In this document: one piece after another, positions 17,716 through 25,894 of the stretch
Layout of the letters: each line of letters begins with the position of its first letter
Numbering within the stretch: position 1 is the stretch's first letter
NCBI GenBank assembly: GCA_036763105.1
Contig: JBAIYS010000008.1
Location: 1-64,000, forward strand
Direction: 5' to 3'
Length of the DNA: 64,000 bases
Origin: Peptococcaceae bacterium 1198_IL3148
GTDB taxonomy: Bacteria; Bacillota; Desulfotomaculia; Desulfotomaculales; Desulfohalotomaculaceae
Translations under genes and position numbers: made by a program
The notes under the pieces: generated by a model
Told to the model about the DNA's origin: nothing
What the model saw: only the letters and a program-made list of their open reading frames with translations
The model's database searches: none

Positions 17716-18810
17716 CACCATTTGCATAATTTCTTGGGCAATTTTTGGCAATGGCACTATTTTTTCTGCTCCACCAATGTCTATGGCTGCCTTGGGCATG
17801 CCAAAGACCACGCAACTGTTTTCATCTTGGGCGATGGTGCGGCCACCAAGGTTGCGGATTTCCAGCATTCCTTGGGCTCCGTCCCGGCCCATACCGGTCA
17901 ACAGTACCCCCAGCATTTTGCCGCCGTACACTTGGGTGGCGGCAGTCATCACTTGGTCCACCGACGGACGGAAGGTGGCGGGGGGGATCGGTTCGCCGCA
18001 TTTCTTCAGTTGGATGGTCACCCGCCCACCGGCTTTAACAAAGTGGGTTTCACAACCGGCCGGGGCCACAATTACTCTGCCGGGGCGAATTTCGTCTCCA
18101 GCGTTGCCGTGGATTACTTCCACCACACTGCGGCGATCTAAATGCTCGGCCATGGACTTGGAGAAGCCCACCGGGATGTGTTGCACCACCACTACCCCCA
18201 CCGGCAGATTAGCCGGTAGTAGCGGAATGATGCTTTGCAAAGCCACTGGGCCACCGGTGGAACAGCCAATCACCACCACCTCCACCCGGCCGCCGGTTGC
18301 CCTTGGCACCGGTGGTGGGGTAACCAGTGGTTTAGATGCTGGCTTAGGTGCAACCTTAACGGGCTGGGGTCTTACCGGTGGTGCCGGGGGAAGCGGCCGA
18401 TAACCCACTTTGCGCAGTGAAACACCACTGGCCACCCGAATTTTAGCGGTCAGTTCGGTGATCATTGGCCCCAGTTGACCAGCCTTCATGGGCTTGGCCA
18501 CAAAATCCACCGCACCCATCTGTAGCGTCTCCATGGTGGCCCGGGTACCTTCGGCGGTGTGGGCGCTGAGCATAATCACCGGCACGGGACATTCCTTCAT
18601 AATGCGGCGCAATGCGCCAATGCCGTCCAGCTTAGGCATTTCCACATCCATGGTGACCACCTGGGGGCGCAGTTTTTTGATCATTTCAATGGCCTCCAGG
18701 CCATCGGCCGCTTGGCCGACAACCTGGATAGTTTTAGTTTCTTCCAACATTCGGGAGACCAGTCTTCTAATTAATGAGGAATCATCTACAACCAGTACTT
18801 TTATGGTCAT
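17713..18810 (-). CDS. cheB: Chemotaxis methylesterase/response regulator CheB
   Basis: The 365-aa protein joins a receiver domain (VLVVDDSSLIRRLVSRML; phospho-acceptor in VVTMDVEMPKLDG) through a Pro-rich linker (about residues 138-172) to the methylesterase domain. The catalytic residues lie in GCSTGGP, VVQHIPVGFS and TGMGRDGAQG. It removes methyl groups from, or deamidates, chemoreceptors when phosphorylated by CheA. It starts 2 bases after cheA. Confidence 0.97.
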   Translation of the reverse strand: MTIKVLVVDDSSLIRRLVSRMLEETKTIQVVGQAADGLEAIEMIKKLRPQVVTMDVEMPKLDGIGALRRIMKECPVPVIMLSAHTAEGTRATMETLQMGAVDFVAKPMKAGQLGPMITELTAKIRVASGVSLRKVGYRPLPPAPPVRPQPVKVAPKPASKPLVTPPPVPRATGGRVEVVVIGCSTGGPVALQSIIPLLPANLPVGVVVVQHIPVGFSKSMAEHLDRRSVVEVIHGNAGDEIRPGRVIVAPAGCETHFVKAGGRVTIQLKKCGEPIPPATFRPSVDQVMTAATQVYGGKMLGVLLTGMGRDGAQGMLEIRNLGGRTIAQDENSCVVFGMPKAAIDIGGAEKIVPLPKIAQEIMQMV

Positions 18811-18811
18811 T

Positions 18812-20899
18812 TTAACTCTCCTCTAGCAGCCCCGCCTCTTTTACTATTCCCCTGCTGTCAATAATTAGGGCTACCCTGCCATCCCCCAGGATGGTGGCGC
18901 CGGACAGACCGGGCACTTCGCCCAGGTAGTCGCCGAGGGATTTGATCACAATTTCCTGTTCGCCCAACAATGAATCCACCACTACCGCCACCTGCTTTTC
19001 GGCACTGGCCACAATGACCACAAATAGGCGGTCGGCCTCACTGCTGCCCATACCAAAGTGCTCGGCCAAGCGCAACAGTGGTAAAATCTGCTCCCGCACC
19101 ACAATCACTTCGTTGCTGCCGATGCGGCGAATTTCATTGCTGTTGACCCGCAATGTCTCCCGCACGTTGGTCAGCGGGAAGGCATATACCTGATCACCTA
19201 ACGTCACCATCAATGAGCGAATGATGGCCAATGTCAGCGGCAGGCTGATGGTAAACTTGGTGCCAGCACCCACTTTGGTATCCAGCTCCACTGTACCGTT
19301 AATTTGTTCAATGGCGGTGCGCACAACGTCCATGCCCACACCGCGGCCAGATAGGTCGCTGACTTCTTGGGCGGTGGAGAAACCAGCCTTAAAGATCAAG
19401 TCCAGCGCCTCCCGGTCCGTTAACCGGGCAGCGGTTTCTTGGTCATACAAACCATTGGCCACCGCCTTTTGCCGTATTTTATCGGCGTCGATGCCTTTAC
19501 CGTCGTCGGCAACTGTAATGACGATATGACTTTCGTGATAGGATGCCTTTAACATCAGCTTGCCCACGGTAGGTTTGCCCAACCGCTGCCGTTCTTCGGG
19601 GGATTCAATGCCGTGGTCAATGGAATTTCTAATTAAGTGGATCAGTGGATCGCCAATCACTTCAATTACGTTGCGATCCAGTTCGGTTTCTTTACCTTCC
19701 ACAATAAAGTCGATCTCTTTGCCCAGTTTTTGGGCGGTGTCCCGCACCATCCGGGGGAAGCGGTTAAATATTTGGGCGATGGGCAACATTCTGGCCTTCA
19801 TAATTTGTTCTTGCAAATCACCGGTAACTTGGCCCAGATGATTGGAGATTTCGTTGATGGTTTCTGCCAGGTCGTCCGAGCCAAACTTGCTCTCAAAAAT
19901 TTCGGCAAATCGATCCAACCGGGTGCGGTCAATCACCAACTCACCCACCAAGTCCATTAAGTTATCCAGTTTCTGCACATCCACCCGCACTGTTTTAGCG
20001 GTTTTAGTGGGGGTTTGGGCATTACCATTGGTTTCTTTGGCTTTGGCAGCGGTTTTAGCCGCCGGCGCCGCTGGTTTGATAACCTTTTTCTGCTCCTCCG
20101 CTGTTTGCAGCGTGGCAATCAGCTTAATTTTCACTTCATTAACTTCGGCAATGCTCATGATGGTGTTTTCCACTTGGTATTTTTCTTCTTTGGTCAACAG
20201 CACCACTTCAAAATCCAGGTCAAAGCGGCCCTCTTGTAAATCTTCAGCCGGAGGGGTGCTCTTGACAATCTCACCCATTTGCTGCAGCGTCTCAAAAATT
20301 AAGAAAGCTCGCACGCTCTTCATTTGGGTATCGGCATCTAAACTGATTAAAATTTGGTAAGCTAAATAGCCCTTTACCTCGGCCTCTCTAATAACTGCCT
20401 CTAAAACATCGTTAATGGGCTGCCACTGGTGTTCAGCTTTAACCGGCGCATTGGTTGCCGGGGTGGCTACTTCGGTGGTTGCGGTGGCCGCGGTTTCGGC
20501 CTTAGTGTCAGCAGTGGCGCCACCGCCATTTAAGCAACCAGCCAGCTTGGCCAGTACGGCGCTGGTGTCTATTTCCACCTTTTCTCCAGTGACTTCCTTC
20601 TTGAGGGCATTGAGCATGTCCAACGCTTCGAAAAGCACATTGATCATGTCGGAATCCACCGTCAATTGGCCGTTGCGGATTTTGTCAAACAGGTTTTCTA
20701 TTTCGTGGGTTAAGGAAGCCATTTTTTCATAGCCCATTACCCCCGATGAACCTTTAATGGTGTGGGCGGCGCGGAAAATTTCCGGCAACACCTCTTGGTT
20801 GTCCGGCTCCCGCTCTAATATTAGTAAATTATCGTTAATTATTTGTAGCTTTTCCTCCAGTTCATCCAGGAAAACGCCAATCTCGATATCTGAAAACAC
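18812..20899 (-). CDS. cheA: Chemotaxis histidine kinase CheA
   Basis: About 695 aa with the full domain order: HPt with AAHTIKGSSG (His near residue 46), a CheY/CheB-binding P2 region, an Ala/Thr-rich linker, the dimerisation helices (VDVQKLDNLMDLVGELVI), the ATPase (HLIRNSIDHGIE, GKGIDADKIR, LSGRGVGMDVVR) and a C-terminal CheW-like domain. Two GTG starts are possible (20905 or 20899); the second has the better spacing from AGGAGG. It sits between cheW and cheB. Confidence 0.97.
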   Translation of the reverse strand: MFSDIEIGVFLDELEEKLQIINDNLLILEREPDNQEVLPEIFRAAHTIKGSSGVMGYEKMASLTHEIENLFDKIRNGQLTVDSDMINVLFEALDMLNALKKEVTGEKVEIDTSAVLAKLAGCLNGGGATADTKAETAATATTEVATPATNAPVKAEHQWQPINDVLEAVIREAEVKGYLAYQILISLDADTQMKSVRAFLIFETLQQMGEIVKSTPPAEDLQEGRFDLDFEVVLLTKEEKYQVENTIMSIAEVNEVKIKLIATLQTAEEQKKVIKPAAPAAKTAAKAKETNGNAQTPTKTAKTVRVDVQKLDNLMDLVGELVIDRTRLDRFAEIFESKFGSDDLAETINEISNHLGQVTGDLQEQIMKARMLPIAQIFNRFPRMVRDTAQKLGKEIDFIVEGKETELDRNVIEVIGDPLIHLIRNSIDHGIESPEERQRLGKPTVGKLMLKASYHESHIVITVADDGKGIDADKIRQKAVANGLYDQETAARLTDREALDLIFKAGFSTAQEVSDLSGRGVGMDVVRTAIEQINGTVELDTKVGAGTKFTISLPLTLAIIRSLMVTLGDQVYAFPLTNVRETLRVNSNEIRRIGSNEVIVVREQILPLLRLAEHFGMGSSEADRLFVVIVASAEKQVAVVVDSLLGEQEIVIKSLGDYLGEVPGLSGATILGDGRVALIIDSRGIVKEAGLLEES

Positions 20900-20914
20900 T
20901 TGCACTACCTCCTA

Positions 20915-21397
20915 CTATTGGTTAAGTTCCATTTCCACTTGCTGTAGTTGTTCAGTTTCGTGCTGATAAAGAATTTTAGTGTGGTCCAGCAGAATGACCA
21001 GGCGCTCGCCCAACAGCGCAATACCCCTGAGGTAAGCGGCATCTATTCCCCCCACCACCGGCGGTGGTGGTTCAATGTTGGAGGTGGCAATGCGCAGCAC
21101 CTCCTGCACTGAATCTACAATCATGCCAAAGGTGAGATCATTGACTTGCACAATGATGATGCGGCTTTGAGCGGTAACCTCGTTACATACCAAACCAAAG
21201 CGCTTGCACAGGTCGATGACCGGAATCACCTGGCCCCGCAGGTTGATAATGCCTTCAATGAAATCTGGGGTGCGGGGCAATTTAGTTATTTGCTCCATCC
21301 GGATAATTTCCATCACTACGGAGATGTCGATACCGTAGGTTTGATCATTTAGTTGAAATACCACTTCTTGAACTTCTTCGCGACTGATGTCGGCCAT
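20915..21397 (-). CDS. cheW: Chemotaxis coupling protein CheW
   Basis: The 160-aa protein (EEVVFQLNDQTYGIDISVVMEII..., FIEGIINLRGQVIPVIDL) is a single CheW domain that links receptors to CheA. ATG at 21397 has AGGAG upstream. It is the first gene of the minus-strand chemotaxis and flagellar block in this window, divergent from comB. No receptor, cheY, cheC or cheD gene is visible in the window. Confidence 0.95.
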   Translation of the reverse strand: MADISREEVQEVVFQLNDQTYGIDISVVMEIIRMEQITKLPRTPDFIEGIINLRGQVIPVIDLCKRFGLVCNEVTAQSRIIIVQVNDLTFGMIVDSVQEVLRIATSNIEPPPPVVGGIDAAYLRGIALLGERLVILLDHTKILYQHETEQLQQVEMELNQ

Positions 21398-21443
21398 TAA
21401 TATCACTCCTAAACTTTATGCTCTATATCTACCCTCATTGTAA

Positions 21444-21449
21444 TATAAT
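21444..21449 (+). promoter_or_regulatory. -10 box directly before comB
   Basis: A consensus TATAAT ends 6 bases before the comB ATG at 21456. No purine-rich ribosome site lies between. If used, transcription would start at or next to the ATG, making a leaderless message. The -35 region is poor. Confidence 0.45.
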
Positions 21450-21455
21450 ATTGGT

Positions 21456-22259
21456 ATGAAATTAACTGTTATTTCTACCCGTAAAGAAATATTAACGTTG
21501 CAGCAGCATTTTGAGGCCGCAGTGGTGCTGGATATACTGCGGGCCACCACCACCATTACCACCGCTTTAAGCCACGGCTGCCAAGGGGTAATGCCGGTGA
21601 CCGAGGTGGAAGAAGCCCGGCGAATTGCCAGCCAGCATGATCAAGTGCTGCTGGGGGGAGAAAGAGGAGCTGTAAAGCTTCCGGGCTTTCACTTGGGCAA
21701 TTCGCCGCTGGAATACCGGCAACAAGCCGTTAAAGGCAAAAGGGTGGTGCTAACCACCACCAACGGCACCGGCACCATTAAACTGGCGGCAGAAAAGGCC
21801 CCGGTGGTGCTGATTGGTAGTTTACTAAATGCCCGGGCAGTGGCAACGAAATTAACTGGTTTTAACAGCGTCCTGCTGGCTTGCGCCGGTACCCAAGGGA
21901 GTTTTTCGTTGGATGACACGGTGGCGGCGGGCTACATCATTAAGGAACTGCTGGCCATCAAGGGAGGGAATAATTACAGTGGCCAAAGGCTAGCAGCTAA
22001 GCGCAACGGCACCGATCAATGGTACGCAGCTGAGGTACCAGTGGATAATGCTCTAACAGATGTGGTGCTGAATGATGTGGCGGTGGCAGCCTATCGCTGT
22101 GCTCTTTATTATGGCGACAACACACTGGCTGCATTATACGATTCGCTTCACGGTCAAAAGTTGGCACAACTGGGAATGGATGATGATTTAACCTATTGTG
22201 CACAACTTAATATCACCGATGTTGTACCTTGTTATAAAGATGATGTAATTTCGACATAA
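21456..22259 (+). CDS. comB: 2-phosphosulfolactate phosphatase family protein
   Basis: The 267-aa protein has the ComB pattern: VVLDILRATTTITTALSHG, VLLGGERGAVKLPGFHLGNSP, and VVLTTTNGTGTIKLAA. In methanogens ComB dephosphorylates 2-phosphosulfolactate on the coenzyme M route. In Firmicutes the homologue may serve sulfolactate metabolism, but no other genes of that route are nearby, so the physiological substrate is open. The gene lacks a visible ribosome site. It ends at a terminator. Confidence 0.85.
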   Translation: MKLTVISTRKEILTLQQHFEAAVVLDILRATTTITTALSHGCQGVMPVTEVEEARRIASQHDQVLLGGERGAVKLPGFHLGNSPLEYRQQAVKGKRVVLTTTNGTGTIKLAAEKAPVVLIGSLLNARAVATKLTGFNSVLLACAGTQGSFSLDDTVAAGYIIKELLAIKGGNNYSGQRLAAKRNGTDQWYAAEVPVDNALTDVVLNDVAVAAYRCALYYGDNTLAALYDSLHGQKLAQLGMDDDLTYCAQLNITDVVPCYKDDVIST

Positions 22260-22284
22260 CCTGCTTTTAATAGCAGGTTATTTG
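22258..22284 (+). terminator. comB terminator
   Basis: AACCTGCT and AGCAGGTT form an 8-bp stem around TTTAAT, followed by ATTTG. The stem begins inside the stop codon. Confidence 0.65.
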
Positions 22285-22347
22285 CGTTTGACTTCTAATC
22301 ATCAGGTGATTATAATTTGATGTAAAATATAGTTAGGGGTTGTTAAA

Positions 22348-22647
22348 ATGGCGGTTATAGAATGGTATAGCCCAAGGAATTCTTTTAATGCTATGATTAG
22401 TAAAAATCATATTACATTAGGTGAATTGGCCATTGAAAAACTAAACAGCGATTATGCTATGTTAGGTTATGACAAAGAAGAAAACATTATTGCCATTAAG
22501 GCTGTTAGTAAAGGTGAAGGTTTTAAGATTACCAAAAGAAAGATTAATGCCAAGAACTTTTTAAACCACTTTAACATTGATGTCAAGGGTACTTATACTG
22601 TGGACTACGATGAGGATCAACGGACGTTATTTATCAAGCTGGGATAA
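22348..22647 (+). CDS. Unknown 99-aa protein
   Basis: This small mixed alpha/beta protein (MAVIEWYSPRNSFNAMISKN; KGEGFKITKRKINAKNFLNH; ending RTLFIKLG) has AGGGG 9 bases before its ATG. It is soluble and Lys/Asn/Asp-rich. I recognise no family. It stands alone between the comB terminator and another terminator, so it is probably expressed by itself. Confidence 0.75.
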   Translation: MAVIEWYSPRNSFNAMISKNHITLGELAIEKLNSDYAMLGYDKEENIIAIKAVSKGEGFKITKRKINAKNFLNHFNIDVKGTYTVDYDEDQRTLFIKLG

Positions 22648-22662
22648 GTCCCAGTTTGAATT

Positions 22663-22711
22663 AGGAATTAGGAATTATAAATTAGGAATTATAAATTAGG
22701 AATTATAAATT
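22663..22711. repeat. AT-rich direct repeat tract
   Basis: The unit AATTAGGAATTATAA is repeated about three times head to tail between the unknown 99-aa gene and its terminator. It is a simple intergenic tract. Related AATTCATAATTCATAATT tracts occur near 31700 and 40280. Confidence 0.6.
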
Positions 22712-22724
22712 TTGAATGCAAGGA

Positions 22725-22762
22725 GAAGAGATTTTGGGGCAAGCCAAGAATCTCTTCTTTTT
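22725..22762 (+). terminator. Terminator after the 99-aa gene
   Basis: GAAGAGATTTTGG pairs with CCAAGAATCTCTTC (one bulge) around GGCAAG, followed by TTTTT. It is a strong intrinsic terminator. Confidence 0.75.
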
Positions 22763-22855
22763 AATTTATAATTGCTTTTCTCCACCTATATAAAACAAGC
22801 TGTGATGTGCTATAATTAATTTTGACTACTTTATTTGGGGATGGAGGTTAATTTA

Positions 22856-23686
22856 ATGCGCACTTGGTACATAGAGGATGCCGGCGGTGGATGCCAGGCT
22901 TTCTCTGAGGTACTGGTGTTGGTGAGTGAAGAACCACAGGAAATTTATACTGTAGAAGTGCCGATAACCTGGGATGAAAAAATTGGTTTGGAAGAAGTGG
23001 CCTGTAAATTGGTTATAGATATGATGAAAAAAGCCGGGGTTACCAAGGAAGATCAGGTGTTGGTCTGCTCAGGGAATGTATTTCACACGCTGCATCAGTG
23101 GTTAGAGCAGGAAGGATACAATTGGAGTACTTCTAAAATGGATGGCTTGGCCCACAATGTGGCCGAGAACGCTTTTTATCAGCAGTTGATTAAAGCAGGG
23201 GTACCACCAGAATTTAAGTTGGAGGGCCGGGATTACCGCTCGTTTTATCACAACGTAGAAACTTGGGTTAAGGAACAGAGTGATGGCACCAAGTATTTAA
23301 AGGACCGGGAGGCCAGACAAAAGCCAGCGGAACAGAGGTATAAGTTAAAAAGCACCTTTAGCAAAAGCCGCAAATGCCGGGGTTGTGGTGGCATCATTAA
23401 AGCCTATTCCCCGCTGGTGGAGCATCGCTTTCGAGAACAGGGCAAACGGCATCGCCATTATTACCACCCAGAATGTTCACCAGTGGAACCTTTAAAATGT
23501 AACCTGGAATACGCAACGGCAACAATGGACGGCAACCAGGTGCAGGGTTTACTTTTACCCTTTAAGTCAGAAGCCAGCCCCTGCCCGGTATGCGGCCAAC
23601 CGATTAAACCAGGGGAGAAGATTTTTTACGGCTACCTGGACGAACAACTGGTTTACGGACACATAGGCTGTTTTGAATTATTTTAA
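22856..23686 (+). CDS. Unknown protein with two C-terminal zinc-binding modules
   Basis: The start is ATG 22856 behind GGATGGAGGT; the longer frame has no ribosome site. The 276-aa product has an alpha/beta N-terminal half (to about residue 165) with no family I can name, a Lys/Arg-rich linker, then two cysteine-histidine modules: CRGCGGIIKAYSPLVEHRF...HYYHPEC and CPVCGQPIKPGEKIFYGY...HIGC. Each has the CxxC...HxxC spacing of PARP-type or LIM-like zinc fingers, suggesting nucleic-acid or protein binding. It is followed by a large hairpin that could terminate it. Confidence 0.8.
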   Translation: MRTWYIEDAGGGCQAFSEVLVLVSEEPQEIYTVEVPITWDEKIGLEEVACKLVIDMMKKAGVTKEDQVLVCSGNVFHTLHQWLEQEGYNWSTSKMDGLAHNVAENAFYQQLIKAGVPPEFKLEGRDYRSFYHNVETWVKEQSDGTKYLKDREARQKPAEQRYKLKSTFSKSRKCRGCGGIIKAYSPLVEHRFREQGKRHRHYYHPECSPVEPLKCNLEYATATMDGNQVQGLLLPFKSEASPCPVCGQPIKPGEKIFYGYLDEQLVYGHIGCFELF

Positions 23687-23720
23687 GAGAATAAAATCAT
23701 TTCTGCATGCAAATGCTTTT

Positions 23721-23745
23721 TGTAGGGGTTCGATTCATTGAACCC
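23721..23745. repeat. Left-end fragment of the CCTACA repeat element
   Basis: TGTAGGGGTTCGATTCATTGAACCC followed by GTAAAACGTAACATTTGCGCAT is shared almost exactly with the complete copy at 27481. The homology ends after about 55 bases and no right end is present, so this is a truncated copy. Confidence 0.7.
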
Positions 23746-23824
23746 GTAAAACGTAACATTTGCGCATGGTAAAACTGTAATCTTTAGAGATAAACGTTAC
23801 TTTAGTGTTTTACAGTCATAATTA

Positions 23825-23886
23825 AAGGGGTCAGGCCTTAGTTGATTTGCTGGGGGTAAATCAATTAAGGCCTGACCCCTTTTTTA
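23825..23886 (+). terminator. Large hairpin (24-bp stem) with T-tract
   Basis: AAGGGGTCAGGCCTTA extends to a 24-bp nearly perfect stem around GCTGGGGGT, ending in six T residues. It can terminate the zinc-module gene. The very long GC-rich stem looks more like a repeated genomic element than an ordinary terminator. Confidence 0.6.
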
Positions 23887-23949
23887 TACGTTTATTGTTG
23901 ATTGGTGGGTTTCTAAACCCGCGATCTCACCACAACTGTGGCTTTGGCG

Positions 23950-23977
23950 GGGCGGCGTGGAAACGCCCCCCTACAAC
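23950..23977. repeat. CCTACA-type hairpin that ends mutT
   Basis: GGGGCGGCGTGGAAACGCCCC followed by CCTACA belongs to the dispersed hairpin family. Read on the minus strand, its TGTAG end supplies the TAG stop codon of mutT (23971-23973). Confidence 0.7.
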
Positions 23978-24360
23978 CTTTGCCTTTGCAGTTTCTCCAC
24001 CACTGGGACGTCTGCCGGTGCGAACTGGTATTGACTCAGTTGTTCTATGGTTACCCAGCGGAAGTCGTTACAACCTTTGGCCACCGGGCGGCCCCCTTGG
24101 TAGGTGCACAGGTAAAACAGCAACAGCACCGCTTTATCTGGGTAGCGGTGAAACACCACGTCGTAGCTGTCCCCCACCGCCACTTCCATGGCCAGTTCTT
24201 CTTTAATTTCTCGCCGCAAACAATCCCGGGGGTCTTCACCCTCTTCCACTTTGCCACCGGGAAACTCCCATTTCAAAGACAAAGCATCATCCTTTTTACG
24301 TTGAGCAATTAAAAGTTCATTGCCTCGAGTAATTATGGCGGCTGTAACAACAATGGTCAT
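23971..24360 (-). CDS. mutT: NUDIX (8-oxo-dGTP diphosphatase, MutT-like)
   Basis: The 129-aa protein has the NUDIX box GGKVEEGEDPRDCLRREIKE(x)EL with the catalytic REIKEEL glutamates and the typical start VVTAAIITRGNELLIAQRKK. MutT-type enzymes clean oxidised purine nucleotides from the pool; other NUDIX substrates remain possible. Its last residue and stop codon lie inside a repeat end, so the C-terminus may have been trimmed or replaced by the repeat. Confidence 0.85.
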   Translation of the reverse strand: MTIVVTAAIITRGNELLIAQRKKDDALSLKWEFPGGKVEEGEDPRDCLRREIKEELAMEVAVGDSYDVVFHRYPDKAVLLLFYLCTYQGGRPVAKGCNDFRWVTIEQLSQYQFAPADVPVVEKLQRQRL

Positions 24361-24388
24361 GATATCACCTTGATTTTGTTTTTATTTT

Positions 24389-24498
24389 TGTAGGGGCTTG
24401 ATTCATCAAGCCCACCTAAGTAACCTTTGTTTATAGAACCAAAGTTTTGCCACAGGCAAAGGTTAGTCTTAACGGGCTCAATGAATTGAGCCCCTACA
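24389..24498. repeat. Complete 110-bp inverted-repeat element (MITE-like)
   Basis: The left end TGTAGGGGCTTGATTCATCA and the right end GGGCTCAATGAATTGAGCCC plus CTACA are inverted copies of each other, about 25 bases each. A nested inner repeat (AACCTTTG ... CAAAGGTT) lies between them. It has no coding capacity. A copy of the same size lies at 27481-27591. Confidence 0.75.
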
Positions 24499-24528
24499 AA
24501 ACCGCATGTAAGTAATGAATATTCTCTA

Positions 24529-25212
24529 TCAAGCACTTTTTCGTTGCTGTATCGTTGGTTCTTTTACCTCTAACAAACCGTTGACAAAACCAACAAAAAC
24601 TTCGGTCTTACCTATTTTGTGGAAAAAGGTAAGAAAAAATTCTGTGGCCCAGCCGATGGTCAGTGAAAAGACTAATGTGCCAATGCCCAACAGGCCGCCC
24701 AGCAGATAACCCACAATCACCACCGTCACCTCAATGACGGTGCGCACCGGGCCAATGCGCCAGCCGGTAATGTTGTGTAGCGCCAACATCAAACTGTCCC
24801 GGGGACCGGAGCCCAGGTTGGCGGTGATATAAACGCCAGTGGCTAAACCACAGCATAACACACCCACCACTAAATACAGAATGCGGTACCCCATGGCCTC
24901 CGGGGCGGGAAACAAGCCCCAAATGATAATTTGGTCCACAAACACCCCTATTAAAATCATGTTCAAGATGGAGCCGATACCGGGTTTTACCCCCAACAGC
25001 CAAGTAATGGCCACCAATATGGCACCAACGCCAATCATCACCTGCCCTAGGGTAAATGGCAAATATTGGGTTAAGCCCTGGTGCAATACATCCCAAGGAG
25101 TCAGTCCCAGTCTAGCTTGTAACAGCAGGACAATGGCTGCCCCATAAAGAAATAGTCCCAATAGCAACCAACTGTATTGCAGTATATAAAAAATTAACTT
25201 TTTCAATCTCAT
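24529..25212 (-). CDS. YczE/YitT-like integral membrane protein
   Basis: The 227-aa protein has five or six hydrophobic segments (YSWLLLGLFLYGAAIVLLLQ at residues 14-33; others near 55, 80, 105, 165). It carries the conserved LGLTPWDVLHQGL and NLGSGPRDSLMLAL motifs, repeated halves typical of the YczE/YyaS/YitT group. Function in the family is not settled; YczE affects lipopeptide production in Bacillus. It is divergent from the HAM1-like gene, and the element at 24389 lies just beyond its stop. Confidence 0.82.
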   Translation of the reverse strand: MRLKKLIFYILQYSWLLLGLFLYGAAIVLLLQARLGLTPWDVLHQGLTQYLPFTLGQVMIGVGAILVAITWLLGVKPGIGSILNMILIGVFVDQIIIWGLFPAPEAMGYRILYLVVGVLCCGLATGVYITANLGSGPRDSLMLALHNITGWRIGPVRTVIEVTVVIVGYLLGGLLGIGTLVFSLTIGWATEFFLTFFHKIGKTEVFVGFVNGLLEVKEPTIQQRKSA

Positions 25213-25306
25213 TAGCCTCCTAAATTACCGTGCTCTTTAATTGTATGTTATATTTAAACTAAAGTAAACCGAGGTAATATTGACAATCTGTAAGGGAGGG
25301 GGTTAC

Positions 25307-25894
25307 ATGGCCTACAAAGCAGTTTATTATAGCCGACCACTACGTTTTATCAGTCAAAATGAGATTAAAATTGCTGAATATAAGGAACTAATGAAACCAG
25401 TGAATTTTATTACTGTTAATATGGATATTCCGGAACAATCCGGCGGAAATCTGATCGAAATAATTCGGAGTAAGGTACTGACCGCCTTCGAAGAAAAACG
25501 TGCACCACTGTTTGTGGATCAAACCGGTTTATACCTGGATGCCTGGAACGGTTTGCCCGGCGGCCTAACGGATATTTTTTGGAAAAGGCTAAAATTAACG
25601 GGGTTTTTAAAACTGCTGGAGAATGAAAATAACCGCAAGGCGGTGGCCATCACCACCATTGGCTACTGCGACGGCAGAAACATTCACTACTTTCAAGGAA
25701 AATTATCCGGCACCATTGCTCACCATCCTATGGGTGAATTGGGCACCCAGTGGGACCCGGTTTTTATCCCCCAAGGAGAAAATCGCACTTTTGCGGAAAT
25801 GCCTAAGGAGGACAGGCTAAAAATCTCAATGCGGTTGACCGCAGCCACCGATTTTAAGGATTTCTTACTAAAGCAAAGGAGTTCTTGTAGATGA
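25307..25894 (+). CDS. Degenerate HAM1/RdgB-like protein, candidate nucleotide sensor
   Basis: I use ATG 25307 behind GGGAGGGGG, giving 195 aa. The HAM1 fold is clear: FISQNEIKIAEYKELM (Asn18, Lys21), IEIIRSKV (Glu), VDQTGLYLDAWNGLPG, then GTQWDPVFIPQGENRTFAEM and LKISMR. Compared with RdgB, the catalytic ADDSG loop reads VDQTG, so the general-base Asp is Gln; GFGYDP reads GTQWDP; and SHR reads SMR. Nucleotide-binding residues remain but catalysis looks weakened or lost. It overlaps the SIR2-like gene by ATGA. I infer a purine-nucleotide sensor that controls the SIR2 partner, not a house-cleaning pyrophosphatase. Confidence 0.82.
   Translation: MAYKAVYYSRPLRFISQNEIKIAEYKELMKPVNFITVNMDIPEQSGGNLIEIIRSKVLTAFEEKRAPLFVDQTGLYLDAWNGLPGGLTDIFWKRLKLTGFLKLLENENNRKAVAITTIGYCDGRNIHYFQGKLSGTIAHHPMGELGTQWDPVFIPQGENRTFAEMPKEDRLKISMRLTAATDFKDFLLKQRSSCR

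Noticed and set aside
17629-18403. Long plus-strand open frames opposite cheB
   Set aside because: They are shadows of the high-GC third positions of cheB; the cheB frame has complete domain motifs and the opposite frames have none.
18942-20966. Several plus-strand open frames opposite cheA
   Set aside because: No ribosome sites and no recognisable motifs; they mirror a fully supported cheA gene.
22663-22711. Short AT direct repeats considered as CRISPR or iterons
   Set aside because: Unit length is about 15-17 bases without spacers, and no replication or Cas genes are nearby.
25307-25894. Calling this gene the housekeeping rdgB
   Set aside because: Three active-site motifs deviate and it is coupled to a SIR2-like gene, so a house-cleaning label would be misleading.
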